This document shows positions 13,401 through 24,262 of a stretch of DNA of 64,000 nucleotides, piece after piece (within the stretch, counting starts at the first letter, position 1; each line of letters begins with the position of its first letter). Origin of the DNA: Mya arenaria (Eukaryota > Mollusca > Bivalvia > Myida > Myidae); contig NC_069123.1 in the NCBI RefSeq assembly GCF_026914265.1, positions 49,174,949 to 49,238,948 on the forward strand. Reading direction: 5' to 3'. The translations under genes were made by a program, and so were the position numbers. The notes beneath the pieces are model-generated. The model saw only the letters and a program-made list of their open reading frames with translations. It was not told where the DNA came from and ran no database searches.

Positions 13401-13856
13401 GCACTGTTACATGTACTGTATTCTAATGCCATCATATTTATAATTTCATTGATAACTCAATACTGTGGAGATTTCGGTCATTCAAGTGTTTCTTTTTTTA
13501 ATATTAATTACTTTACCTGTTTACATTCTTAATTTCAATCTTTTGAGAGATGATCAATTGGTCTTGTATCCCTTGTCTTAAATCATATACCGTACATGTA
13601 TGGATAAGGATAAATACATGAGAGAAGCCGCTATGTATATGAACCAAAGTTGCGTATTTGGACTGCATTTTTGGCCAGTCGAGCTGTCTGATTCGAGCGA
13701 TTCGGTTCTTAGGGTGATCTCTTTGACTGAGAATTAAAAAATATGTTCTTATACTCTACTCTCACAAAAACATTTAAAAACATTCTTATACAGACTCTTA
13801 CCTGAGATGATGGCAAGTAAAAGTGACACCGTTAAACAAACTGTAGGCGCTGCCAT
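4473..13856 (-). CDS. Phospholipase B-like protein (PLBD family)
   Basis: Ten exons can be joined in phase: 13856-13802, 9331-9100, 8868-8637, 8340-8179, 7744-7600, 7231-7031, 6557-6417, 6100-5915, 5638-5532 and 4655-4473. Every intron is GT..AG. The sum is 1644 bases, 547 residues plus TAG, the normal PLBD length. Exon 1 encodes [16 protein letters not shown], a signal peptide. Family hallmarks follow in order: NGRCSALVK (Cys about residue 222, the presumed nucleophile exposed by autocatalytic cleavage in this Ntn-hydrolase fold), [61 protein letters not shown], and a C-terminal [11 protein letters not shown]. Several NxS/T sites fit a glycosylated lysosomal or secreted protein. Family members are annotated as lysosomal amidase/phospholipase-like enzymes; the natural substrate is uncertain. 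PLBD1 versus PLBD2 is not decided here. Confidence 0.95.
4745..5430. repeat. 42-bp minisatellite in last PLBD intron
   Basis: About fifteen tandem copies of a roughly 42-bp unit containing CATCTCCTCGTAAGCTTAAA and TCCCTTCATTTCCCCCTTCA. Most copies keep an AAGCTT site. A C-run near 5380 interrupts one unit. The array lies entirely in the intron between PLBD exons 9 and 10. Confidence 0.93.
5724..5780. repeat. Fragment of a dispersed repeat (SINE tail)
   Basis: The stretch around CTCTCGTTGGCACGATGTTA closely matches the non-tRNA end of the SINE at 9585-9765. It is a short relic in a PLBD intron with no tRNA-like head. Confidence 0.5.
9585..9765 (-). mobile_element. tRNA-derived SINE
   Basis: Read on the minus strand, a tRNA-like head begins near 9760 with an A-box region (CAGTGGTTAACGCACTTGC). 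A B-box GGTTCGATTCC lies at 9718-9708. A conserved-looking body with CTCCGGGTACTCCGGTTCC follows, ending in CTCTCGCGCAACATCGTGCC. It sits in PLBD intron 1. A partial second copy of the tail is at 5724-5780. Confidence 0.75.
9766..11055. other. PLBD intron 1, no recognised feature
   Basis: AT-rich intronic sequence without a long open frame, repeat array or recognisable RNA gene. Confidence 0.5.
11056..11548. other. Overlapping open frames on both strands, unrecognised
   Basis: A 149-codon frame on the minus strand (11505-11056) and a 120-codon frame on the plus strand (11186-11548) overlap in this somewhat GC-richer island inside PLBD intron 1. Neither product resembles a family I know, and there are no flanking splice sites I would trust. 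It may be part of a dispersed element or a chance open frame. Confidence 0.25.
11890..12400. repeat. Degenerate ~142-bp tandem repeat
   Basis: Three to four diverged copies of a unit with the phrases GACCAACCTGCCTACCAAG, GAGGTCTCTGGGACCGAGCG and TTATTGATCGAAAACG recur at about 142-bp spacing (for example CCAATCTGCC, CCAACCTGTC, CCAACCTGCC near 11948, 12089 and 12232). It lies in PLBD intron 1. Confidence 0.75.
12424..12955. repeat. Direct duplication, ~267-bp period
   Basis: Two adjacent similar copies start near 12424 and 12691, each beginning TCACTTTAATAATACACCAG. Both contain GGTGCCCCTGCCC and TTTGGCCATGCCCCAAGCC. The second copy has diverged by small indels. It lies in PLBD intron 1; the function is unknown. 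Confidence 0.85.
13078..13143 (-). repeat. tRNA-like sequence (pseudo-tRNA or SINE head)
   Basis: On the minus strand the sequence has an A-box-like GCGGTAGAGTGTCCGC and a perfect T-arm motif GGGTTCGAACC (13095-13085) with a complementary T stem (CATGG/CCATG). The anticodon arm does not form a clean five-pair stem and the acceptor ends do not pair well. A working tRNA is therefore unlikely. Confidence 0.5.
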
Positions 13857-13872
13857 TTTGAAATTATAAGTA

Positions 13873-13908
13873 TCACATGATAAGAATCATGTGACAGAAT
13901 CACGTGAC
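13873..13908. promoter_or_regulatory. E-box cluster upstream of PLBD (CLEAR-like)
   Basis: Three E-box-type hexamers occur within 36 bp and 17-52 bp upstream of the PLBD start codon. They are TCACATGA (13873-13880), TCATGTGAC (13887-13895) and TCACGTGAC (13900-13908). The last matches nine of the ten bases of the CLEAR motif GTCACGTGAC, bound by TFEB/MITF-type factors at lysosomal genes. Their link to PLBD regulation is inferred from position. Confidence 0.55.
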
Positions 13909-14249
13909 ATCATTTAGTACTCAATCAATACGTACATGGAGTTAATCGCACCACGCAGAAAAATGATAAATGTATGAACGCAGATTCATCGTGTCCTGTT
14001 TTATTATTTACTCAGGAGCACTTTCAGGTTTACTGATGTTCGATTCATTGTGTTCTAAATGTAAATGATGTCAGTAATCTGCATTTCGACTTGTGTGATA
14101 TTGTCAATCGTCACGGCTGACTGTTTGATTTTCAAGAGAAACCCTTGTGACCTTGCATGCTAGTACATTCATGATGGCTCTGTTTCTTGCATCCAATACA
14201 AATTTGTTTGGAACTTGATAAAAAGAGTAACGTAAACGGTTATGCACCC

Positions 14250-14400
14250 TTGTCTGCAGGTTTGTCTAGGTACCTATGGCAAACGGGCAACTCACCAACT
14301 AGTCATATCGGACAAATCCATCGCGGTTACTCGAACCTGGGACCTCCTGCACTCAGAGCGAAGGCCTTAAACCACAACGCTGTCGTGGTTCATCAATTAG
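14250..14400 (-). mobile_element. tRNA-derived SINE fragment
   Basis: The minus-strand reading shows a B-box-like GGTTCGAGTAA (14338-14328) preceded by a tRNA-like arm (AGGCCTTCGCTCTGAGTGC). It is about 150 bp long with no clear target duplications. Confidence 0.5.
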
Positions 14401-14904
14401 CTTCTATTCAGACTGTTTTCACAACATATGAACTTAGTTGCACAGGAAAGAGTTACTGGAGATGATATGGCATATCAGATGGGGAATCTGTGACATGTTC
14501 AAATACAGAGCAATGAAACCGCGGTTATGCTGACCCGTGACAGGATTCGTAAAGTGGTCAAGATTATCCCAAAGTAACAGGTATGCTTTTACATTTTTGT
14601 AACTAGTAATGTTTCTTTATCATAGGGAAATGAAAAAAAATACATGTGCTAATTGTGTGGGTTTTTTTCATGATTCGAGATTTTGTTACTTCTGAATTAA
14701 CTACGAGTCCGATTGAATCTGCGTTTTTCATATACTTTTATTATGTATCGCAAAATTGGGGTACTATGGTACGCGAAAAGCCTAATGCATAGCATATCCG
14801 TTATACGATTGATATGTGTCAATGAAACAGCCCTGAACGAAATGGCAGATATGTGCGGCCATGACAGTCGTTATTTTGTAAAAAAAAAATTGTTATTTTG
14901 TCCG

Positions 14905-15215
14905 TTCCCGGTGGCCTAGTTGTTACATCATCCGCCTCGGGAATGTGAGTTACGGGCTCGATCCCCAGCTGCGACTCACCAAAGTCGTTACACTGGTATT
15001 GCTATATGTTCCTTGTGCTTAGCGCTCAGCACAGTATATTTCCAGAACTGTTTGTCAGTGTTAGGATAACGTGACTCGGTGTTGGGTATCATTCCACTTG
15101 TCTACCGTGTGATAACACAGTTTGGTAGACTAAATCCGCCTCGTTTGGACAAACGTGTTTCCAAGTAAATAACTGTCGTTTGGACTTAAAGCCCAATAAA
15201 CAAACATATTTGGTA
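14905..15215 (+). mobile_element. tRNA-derived SINE
   Basis: A tRNA-like head starts near 14906 (A-box region GGTGGCCTAGTTGTTA, B-box GGCTCGATCCC near 14955). A unique body of about 230 bp with TTGTGCTTAGCGCTCAGCAC follows. The structure is typical of a SINE of about 300 bp. An A-run lies just before it. Confidence 0.7.
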
Positions 15216-16005
15216 TGTTATTATGTTTATAATTATAGTGTTATTTTTTATTTCATTCAGAGATGTAAAGGTAAAAGTATATTATTTTAGTTTCAAACAT
15301 CTTCAAAGCTAAATATCACTTTGCAAATACATCAAAGGAAAATTGTTCTGCAATTTGACCAATCGCCATTACGTAAATTTTAAATACTTCTCTAATATGA
15401 CGGAACATAAAATGCATATATTTAGTATTAGACTCTGTGTTTTTAGCAGATGAGTAAAACATATAGTTAATATTTTATTTCAAATGTAGTATATTATATT
15501 CAAAGTCATGTTGATGGAAATGCCATGGAAGGTACAACGACACTTCATTTATTGTGAAGCCCTCGGATAATATAATATATAGGCTATGATAGCTTCTTCT
15601 TTACATTCCCGAGGTCGCATGTTCGAGGCCCACGCCGGCCACTATATAGGCCTTTTCATGAATACTGTTTGTTGCACCATTTTATGCAGCTTAGTTTCGA
15701 TTGGATTGAAAAATACAATTAAATCATTATAAAAGCTTTTCTTTAAAGGATAAGTTTTTGTTAAAGTTTTTGAACGTAAAATGCGATTTATAAAAGTAGG
15801 TACACACACCTGATACTGGTGTCAGTTCAGATCGACTTTACTTTTAGGGCAAAAAAAGAAACCCAAACCTAAACTTTCTTATATTTTACTCTTTGAAGCG
15901 CTCACTATTAAAGATAGTAAGGTAAGACAATATCACCTTTTTAAATGATGCACTAAATGTATTAGCCACCTGTTACAGTGGCACAATTGTGACATGCTTA
16001 TGTTT
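15216..16005. other. Gene-free stretch
   Basis: AT-rich DNA. A short B-box-like motif (ATGTTCGAGGCCC, near 15630) may be another SINE remnant. No coding region is seen. Confidence 0.4.
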
Positions 16006-16019
16006 TTATTACGAGATAC

Positions 16020-16135
16020 TATGTCGTGCGCACGTGATAATTAAGTCGTGTGCACGAGATACTATTTCGTGCGCACGAGATAGTTAAGGCGTGTGCACGA
16101 GATAATTGAGTCGTATGCACGACATAATTAGCCAA
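16020..16135. repeat. Short tandem repeat with palindromic core
   Basis: About four copies of a roughly 31-bp unit built around CGTGCGCACGAGATAATTA, alternating with CGTGTGCACGAG. The self-complementary core (GTGCGCAC or GTGCAC) recurs at each unit. Confidence 0.75.
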
Positions 16136-16139
16136 TCAA

Positions 16140-19085
16140 AATACACGTTAAAACATGAATGTTGTTTGAAAATGGTTGCTAGCAGAAACGATTTTATTGT
16201 ATTATATTTTAATGCAGGGTTAACGTTTGAAAAAATCGGTTTATTTTAGGCGATAATCATGATATACACATATCACTCAGTTATACAATAATAACTATTC
16301 AACAAATTCATCACTTTTAAAACTTAATGACGCGTTCCTGTGGACGGTGTCTTAAATTGTCACCTTATCGACTTCGAATTATGAAACATCAATCAGTTTC
16401 TACAAACGTGTATACATACACTGTTGGACATCGTTAACGTCATTTGACAAATATTCACCATCAGTTCTGTTCATATATGTAAACAACTCCACTTCTATCG
16501 TTTCTACCCAATGTCTTATCACGGCGTCATATTTTGTTGTCAGGTTGAATATTCAACAATTAAGATATTTGACGTCAAGCAATAAACATGTACGTGAAAG
16601 AATATGTAACTGCCTGAAGTTTTTGATTAGTATCGACTTTGTTGTGGAAGGCGGTAATTAGTAGATGAGAAGGGGTCCCGCCGTAAGGGTTTAGCTTTGA
16701 GTGGACGCAACGTTAGTTGAAATTATTAAAGACGGGTAACGGTAGGGTGTGTTTGCAACATCACTGGTTAGTTTTGCACAGTTATTACAGAGAACATCAG
16801 ACTTGAGATAGGCCGATCTGAATGATCAAATACCGTGGCTATTGTATGTGCAAGGACGTTACTTTAAGCTTAATTAGTTGGAAACGTGATACCTGAATTG
16901 TAATGTAAGATTAATATCAAACGACACTTCGTATGTGATTAGTATCCAAGCCACGACACATAATATTGAAATACAAAGTAACCTCAAACGATGCTGCCAT
17001 GTCACCGGAAGTGTTGTACAGGCGTTTATACACACTTGGGTCGTCTCGCTCGACCAGAGGACGGTCGCGGCCACAGGGACTTCATGGACAGCTTTTACAA
17101 AGTCCATGTCAGTGGCCACAACACAGCATATACTGCCATTTTGTCCAAAGTTACTCAACTAGTATGACGAAATAATAAATTCATTTTGATATGTCGTGAT
17201 TCTAAAACATGTCGATCGATACGGCTTCGATACGTTTTCGAGATTTGTATTATTAAGCATTTTCGAGATTTGTATTATTAAGCATTTTCGAGATTTGTAT
17301 TATTAAGCATTTTTGTTACAATATATGTCAACTAAAAAACTTTAAATTACCTGATTAAAAAACGGACGAAGAAATGCACTAAATCCAAATAACTTAAAAT
17401 ACTAGTTAGTAAAGTCATCTTTAACGCAATAGTCTTTGTACAGCATTTCTATAATGTGGTATAACTTACTTCCTGTAAAATGTGACAGGACCATCCGCTC
17501 ATTGTATGTTGTGTGGTTACTAACTTTCTATTATGGTATTTAACAGATTCATATGATTGAGTGGCAGTGAGGAAGGGGGGGGGGGGCTTGTAGTCGTTGT
17601 CGTGTTGCAGTCTACTTATTCTTCAAGATAGCGAACTTCCACCGGAAACGCGTTCTCAAAAGTGCATTGCGCCCGACCTAGTCGTCCACCTAGTCTAGCA
17701 TAGAGTTCTCAACGTCCTCCTCGAACTTGTCCAGTTGTTTCCCCGAATACTTATAAAGCAACATGGGTGTGTTATGGTAATGGTCAATAATCAACTTAAT
17801 TATGTGGTGGGTTTTAAATACTAATTAGTTAGCGATAAAACAAGTGGTTGTTATATCGAGTTTTATTTTCGACTTTCAATATACATGTAGTAGATAATCT
17901 ATATTATTTGAATATATCGTAATTTTGTTTGGTTTCGTCAAATCATATTGAGATATGTCTTTGGAGGTTGAAATCATTGTGCGAACACGTTACAATTTGG
18001 AACTATGTACAACTACCAAATTCAGCTAGTGTGACTTCCAGTGCCCATAATGAGCAAGCGGGACTTTCTTAAATTAGGACCTGTTTACCATTGAATTTTC
18101 CAGCCATCTTACTTACGACACCTTAACACTGACCGTGTATTCAAAGTGTGTATAGACCGCATTGAACCGATGTAGTCATGATTTACTTGGAGAAAAGGCT
18201 AAACAAAACAAGATATATCTTTGAACACAGTTTTCATATTTCACAGGACTTCCATAAATGTCTTATGTTTGAAATTGTGCCAAAACCATCATAATGCAGC
18301 CATGTTAAAAGACAGGTAATGATGCTAAAGATGGTGTCCTGTTTTGACACATTTTCCTAAAATTGCTCCTCCATTTAGTGTGTCTTTTAATAGCGATGTT
18401 TTGTTTGACTAAGGCAATTATAATTCTGATGCTATGTTTCAAGATTGTGTTTCACCATCTCTTGGTGCCTCGTTTAAAGACTACACATTGCATATTTGTT
18501 TCGCACCACATCAAAACAATTCTCAGACAGGTCATTACGGCCTTGATATCTGCTGTCGGCGCTATGCTTTCGAACTAAAAGGTGGATATCTTTCCAATAC
18601 AGTAACAACGACTGTGAACGTCCGAGAGTTATCATTTCCAAACAGGAAACACGGCACAAATCACGCCATCCTATGTAATGGAATTACTCATCCAACTTCT
18701 TTTCTGTATCTATAATAAACTAACATTTACTAGTAAAAAATAAACAACAATATAATAACAGTACATTAATATACAAAACCAATAAAATTAATAGAAATAA
18801 AACAAATATTATTTCGTATTGTAGAAAACTACCATTCCGATGCAATGATGGGAACTCGGTACCTTTCATTGGCCAAATATGAGCGGTTTACACGTTTTTT
18901 CCTATAAAACAATCTAAATACTTTGTTTCTCTTTAGGACTTTAATGTTAAGCAAGGTTAGTGTTCCGAGATTCGAAGTTTTGACTTATGTATATCATTAA
19001 CTGCAATATTGTGTGATTTTTTTTCTCATTTATTTTCTGCATAGGATAATTACATAAAAAAAAGCCACAAATATGATATTTTTAT
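16140..19085. other. Gene-poor region
   Basis: No exon or known family is recognised. Short overlapping frames at 16874-17175 and 18363-18715 lack family signatures and usable splice context. A triple of a 25-bp unit is listed separately. A G-run is at 17575-17586. Confidence 0.4.
17233..17312. repeat. 25-bp unit in three copies
   Basis: Three nearly perfect copies of ATTTTCGAGATTTGTATTAT plus TAAGC, head to tail. This looks like a small recent expansion. Confidence 0.9.
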
Positions 19086-19094
19086 AAACATTTT

Positions 19095-19205
19095 ACAACA
19101 CACGCACACGCACGCACGCACGCACGCACGCATGCACACACGCACGTACGCACGCACGCACGCTCGCTCGCACGCACGCACACATACACACATGCACAAG
19201 CATTC
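19095..19205. repeat. (CACG)n / (CACA)n microsatellite
   Basis: Low-complexity ACGC/CACA repeat with a few substitutions. Nothing else is encoded. Confidence 0.95.
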
Positions 19206-19509
19206 ACACACCTACAGAGTGATGTTTCTTTTTATCATGAAAAGAGATTAAACAAAATTAAAAAAAAACATATTTTTGTATTTTTATAAAAAGTTTCTTT
19301 TGACTGTTATTGTTGTGGCTACTCATGTCATTCTTTTTTTAAAATTAATCATATAAGATATCAAGTACTCTCCACTTTTGTTTCTGTGTCTCATATTTGT
19401 CATGATTACATGCTTTTTGTAATTCTATTTTTATTCTTAGCTTTAGGAACATCAAATATACATAAAACGACAATATTCTCTTGTTACATTTTGCTGAGTG
19501 TATATAAAC

Positions 19510-19815
19510 ATGGACTTTCAAAAGTGAATGTCGTGTCAGCACGACATTGGACATTGGACATTCAAAAATGAAAGTCGTGCTGGCATGGCATTGGACATTG
19601 GACATTCAAAAATGAATGTCGTGCTGGCACGACATTGGACATTGGACATTCAAAAATGAATGTCGTGCTGGCACGACATTGGACATTGGACATTCAAAAA
19701 TTACTGCCGTGTTTGCATTACATCGGACATTCAAAACTGAAAGTGGTGCGGGAAAAAAATTGGACATTTGACGATCAAACATGAATGTCAATGCTGGCTC
19801 GACATTGGAGTGAGA
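19510..19815 (+). repeat. 44-bp palindromic minisatellite, array 1
   Basis: About six copies of a 44-bp unit. Each unit has the near-perfect palindrome AATGTCGTGCTGGCACGACA(TT), followed by TGGACATTGGACATTCAAAA. The central copies (19613 and 19657 onward) are nearly identical and the outer ones are degraded. The same unit occurs in the opposite orientation at 23075-23600. Confidence 0.9.
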
Positions 19816-20023
19816 TAGTTGTCTAGTGAATAAATGACAAGACAGACAGAGACATGAAATGATCCTTTAATATAGTTATGAGCAGTGCACCCGTCGATGG
19901 GCTGAATAATACGGTACCAGTACTCTAGTCGATTTAAACTGTTTTTCATATTTGAATCTGAAACTTTTATTGAGCCCGGTAAATATGAAATGTTGCAGAT
20001 GTAAGCACCAATAAATTGAAATA

Positions 20024-20618
20024 CACTTAGTCAAAAAAGAAACGATACCTAGAAACTTTTACATTTTATTTCTTCTCTCTATGACACTTTTCTGAAATAT
20101 TTTTTTTAAATTAATGTTTAACAACCATTTGCGCAGGGATCGTTACTCGCGGCCTGCCAGATCAATGGCGGTCATTAACTGTGCTAAGTGTGCGATAACG
20201 ACCTGCCAGACGAGATATTGTCACACGCGACACACCAAAACGTGCAGCGACGTCACCATGGCGTGCGACTGCATGTAGCATACCAATAGCCCGATTACGT
20301 TCATCAGTAGACAAACGATGCATACTTGTTACGAAAGAAACCGGATAATTAATGTGTTTTTCTTCAACTGAACTTCAAGCCTTACACAAATCAATATTTA
20401 CGTGAACTCAACATGTACTATGTACCTCGAACCCCGTGCAGCACGTAAAAATCTAAAGCTACGTCGGTTACTTTAATGCTTCAATGAATTTAGCTAATCC
20501 CTATGATTTACATGTACGAACTATTACTACTTCATTATAATTAACCTTTAAGAATATTTACTTATATTTATAGAAATAATTGAAATATAAATATGGTATC
20601 GTTTCTTATTTGGGTGAG
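20024..20618 (-). mobile_element. Tc1/mariner-type transposon, internally deleted
   Basis: The terminal inverted repeats are imperfect: CACTTAGTCAAAAAAGAAAC at the left, and the right end reads CTCACCCAAATAAGAAACGA on the minus strand; both continue to GATACC. TA dinucleotides flank both ends (20022-20023 and 20619-20620), the expected target duplication. At about 595 bp it is far shorter than a full Tc1 element (about 1.6 kb). Only the start of the transposase remains. Confidence 0.85.
20115..20323 (-). pseudogene. Tc1 transposase N-terminal fragment
   Basis: From ATG at 20323 the minus strand reads MHRLSTDERNRAIGMLHA, then DVAARFGVSRVTISRLAGRY, and after one in-frame stop SGRPRVTIPAQM. This is the paired-type helix-turn-helix DNA-binding region and GRPR-like motif of Tc1 transposases. 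The catalytic DDE part is absent, so no active transposase is made. Confidence 0.85.
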
Positions 20619-20639
20619 TATATATATATCACTACATAT

Positions 20640-21310
20640 TGAACAATTACAATTATCATTGAATACAAGAAAAACATTGATGCATAGCATCAAGTCGGCA
20701 CAATAAAATTAGAAGAAAAACGTGCATGTAGATAACCAAAACATGGTTATTATTTCAATGATAATATGTTGGGTATACTATGTTCGAAGGACATTATGGT
20801 TGATAATATTGTTACAATAGTTTAAGCCCGGAATTATAGATATTCTGTTTTTTCCAAGCTAACCCTCCGGTACAAACTGAATTATACCAAAAATATACAC
20901 ACATTTCTTGAATTTCACCTTTTAATTGTACAGGCATGTTATGTGAATTCAAGGCTTTATATATTGTATATGTTTTTGTAACACATTTTACTCTTATGAG
21001 TAAATAGAAAGGGGGTAAAATATTATAATACATTAAGAGGGAATTATCTGGAGTTCACTCTTTCGAATGACATTTTCAATACAAACAATTAAGCTTAATG
21101 TTGCCTTTTTGTTGTCACCAAGGGAGATTACTGCGTAGGAGGTTTAGAAACTAAAGGCTATTGTAATAGTACTGTGTAAGTACTAAAAAAAACAACAATA
21201 CATGATACTCATATCGGCTGATCGAATCTTTTTTGAAAGGTAGTTTAATTGAAAAAAAACCTAACCATATAACGAATGAAAGTGAGAAAAGTTGAGTTAA
21301 AGATAATTTG
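20640..21310. other. Gene-free stretch
   Basis: AT-rich DNA between the Tc1 element and the next repeat. No gene signature was found on either strand. Confidence 0.4.
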
Positions 21311-21432
21311 AATTATGTGCCAAATTGACTATGCTTTATGGTGCCGAGTCGACTGAGTTCCGAATGTGTAGGGGCCAAATTAACTATGCCGAATTCGTTT
21401 GGTGCCGAATTGTCCAGTTACCCTGTATAACC
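21310..21432. repeat. Short degenerate array of GTGCCGAATT-type units
   Basis: The phrases GTGCCAAATTGACTATGC, GTGCCGAGTCGACTGAG, GGCCAAATTAACTATGCCG and GGTGCCGAATTGTCC follow one another at about 20-40 bp. The stretch ends with TGTCCAGTTACCCTGTATAA. The end resembles that of the G-rich insertion at 57450-57632. Confidence 0.6.
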
Positions 21433-23070
21433 TTCATCTATTTGGGAGGAAGTTGGTATCAATCGGAACACCTCGGCCTTTATCTATCTCTATGCTTGCC
21501 GGAGATTAGTCTAAATAATTGTACGTTGACGGATTTTTTTTTACGATTTTTGATATGGCAAATCCTTCACGTACAAATTGTTTTGTACGAAAAGTGGGTA
21601 GTTATTCCGATCGGGATGCCGGGTTAAAGCATATTGCGTCTATAAAATATCATAAAAACAAGAAATATTACCAGATTATGTTATTTTATATAAGTTCCCT
21701 ACACAAAAAATAAATATCCAACGAATAATTATGAGTCTGACGGGTTTTTCTTCATTTCATTCTGTCAAAACATAACGATTATATACATGAAGGGCACTTG
21801 CAAGGCTTTAGTTCACAATTTTAAAACAATCGGAACATTTCGGCCATGGCCGAGTTTTTACGATTGTATTTACGAGCTCTATCTCGAAGCTTGTCGGAGG
21901 TGGCCGAGTTTTACGATTGGGTCGAGTTGTTCCGCTTGGCATAACTGTTGTCTGTGTCAGTCAACTTTCGTTTTTAAATTATTGAAAAGGTAAATAATGT
22001 GTTTTAAAGCATTAAATGCTTGTTTTGTGCAAAATAACTTTTCACTTACATGGTAAAATATCAATTTAAACCTTTATTATCCATTTCAACCATAAAATAA
22101 TAATAATAATTAATACAATTCCAATATTATTCAAACACCCCCGGTTTTTGCACAAACCCGTTTAGACGTTAGGGATTGGAAAAACCCGTATAACACGTCT
22201 ATTATTTTAGACTTAAAGCCGGAGATGGCCGAGTTGTTATGATATACGTTGGTTTTTAAAATCAAAATTTTCAAAATGATGAGCAGAGCTATTATAATTT
22301 AAGGTTTCATCATCAATTAAAGTGTAAAGTTTTATAAAACATACTAAACTTCATTTTTTTTTCATGCAACGTGGAAAATATTGAAAGCATTGTTCTGCAA
22401 TTTATGAACTAGTCCATAATTGGAATAATTCTAAAGTAATATCAAATATGATATTTGAATAACCTTACTATGAATTCTTGTTTGGCAGAACGCATTGTTG
22501 CAATCGAATGTTTTTCCTCTTTTACTCGTCAATTGTGTTGTTTGCTATTATTATTGGTATTCCCGCTAACTTCACGTACATGTATACAGCAAACGTCTTA
22601 TGCCAATTTTGAGACTCGCATAAAATGTTTACTTTCTTCGGGGTGTCCATTTCTTTTGAAACAGTCATCGGAGGGAGTAGTCTTTTAGAATTTGGACATT
22701 TTAATCCATTAAAGGTGGACACCCTGCTGAGCGCACATCGAAAAACAACGTATATAAGCCCTTTTATCACGCAAATATTCACCAAACCCATAATAACAGT
22801 AAAACGTTCCGCGGTCGAAGATGAGATTGGTCATTCAAAACGAAGCCAGAATATGTTCAGTAAAGGTATGTATTTTTATTGCTCAATATAATCCGCTAAA
22901 ACAATAAAGCTTTAACTAGTTCTTTCATTTCACATTTTATTACTTATAATCATCACAGACTTTTGTTTGAAAAATAACTTATACAAGGTATGTATACTTG
23001 TGATGACCATCAAAACCTGATATCGGTAATTTTGTGAACAGATCAAAGTAAACCTCTGAGAATGAATTGG
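21433..23070. other. Gene-free stretch
   Basis: Mostly AT-rich DNA. Frames of 60-100 codons at 21787-21993 and 22455-22891 have no recognisable family features. The words GGCCGAGTTTTTACGATTG and GGCCGAGTTTTACGATTGGG repeat at about 21848 and 21901, suggesting another small degenerate repeat. Confidence 0.4.
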
Positions 23071-23074
23071 TGTC

Positions 23075-23600
23075 CAGCGCACGACTTTCACTATTGAATG
23101 TCCAATATCCAATGCCGTGCCAGCACGACTTTCATTTTTGAATGTGTAATGTCCAATGTTGCGCTAGCACGACATTCATTTCTGCATGTTAAATGTCAAG
23201 CACGTAATTCATTTTTGAAAGTCCAATGTTGTGCCAGCACGACTTTCAGTTTTTGAATGTCCAATGTCCTATGTCGTGCCACCACGACTTTCATTTATGA
23301 ATGACCAATGTCGTGCGTTTTTTTAAAATCCAATGTTCAATGTCGTGCCAGCACAACAAACATTTTTGAATGTCCAATGTCGTGCAGACATTAATTTTTG
23401 AATGTCCTATGTCCAATGTCGTGCCAGCACGACTTTCATTCTCGAATGTCCGATGCCCAATGTCGTGCCAGCACGACTTTCATCTCAGAATGTCCAATAT
23501 CCAAGGTCGTTCTGGCACGACATTCATTTTTGAAAGCCTTATGTCCAATGTCGTGCCAGCACGACATTTATTTATGAATGTCCAATGTCCAAAAAGAATA
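23075..23600 (-). repeat. 44-bp palindromic minisatellite, array 2 (inverted)
   Basis: About eleven copies of the same 44-bp unit as at 19510-19815, read in the opposite direction (GTCGTGCCAGCACGAC then TTTCATTTTTGAATGTCCAA). Copies are more diverged than in array 1. The two arrays face each other across about 3.3 kb that includes the Tc1 element. Confidence 0.9.
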
Positions 23601-23643
23601 TACAATTTGTTCCATAATTGTTGTACTTTACTGCATTCCCAAT

Positions 23644-24262
23644 TTAATGTTTAATTGACTCTACATTCCAGTAAGAGAATATGCAATGACTGCAATCGAC
23701 ACGTTTTAATTTATAGAGTAATTTGTTTGTGGGTATTATTCTCATAAGGAATTTATAATGAAAACTCCGCAAGGTTGTTTCTATTGTTAATTTGAATATA
23801 TTACCGTATATTTTGTTCCAATCTAATTGTTCATTCCGAATTCCATGAGTTCGGTCCATTTTAGTTCTGAGGTTGGATGGATAGATGTTTGGGTCAGTAT
23901 TGAGTAAAGAAATGTGTATGTTTGTACTGATTTTTCAACTTTTTCTTTTAGTTTTATGTTTTCCATTGACCTTTGTTCCTGTCGCTAAATATCTCTCACC
24001 AAACAGCTTTTAATGACACAAGTAAATATTTAATATTTGTTAATTATTGTCCACCATTTTCAAGTTTTTGGTATAATATGTCTCTTTTGATCTTGTCTGC
24101 TTTTCCGTCACAAAGGAAATTGAATATGTCTCTTTTTATACTATCAACTATGTTTTGCTTGGATTTGTTAAGATTGTAAATGGATATATAAGTTTTGGTA
24201 ATGCGTATGTTTTCACCACAGTTACTTGACTCATCATCGGAGAGTAAGTTTTCTGTGTTCAT
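23644..24262 (-). mobile_element. LINE 3' fragment (L1/Tx1-like)
   Basis: The minus strand contains DIFNFLCDGKADKIKRDILY in one frame and, downstream, NKIYGNIFKLTIETTLRSFH and IIPTNKLLYKLKRVDCSHC in another. These match the region after the reverse transcriptase of L1/Tx1-type LINEs, including the Cys-rich C-terminal stretch. Frame changes and stops show it is dead. The reverse transcriptase itself is missing. Confidence 0.65.

Noticed and set aside
16874-17175. Overlapping 69-94-codon frames on both strands
   Set aside because: No recognisable family, and three competing frames without splice support; chance open sequence is the simplest explanation.
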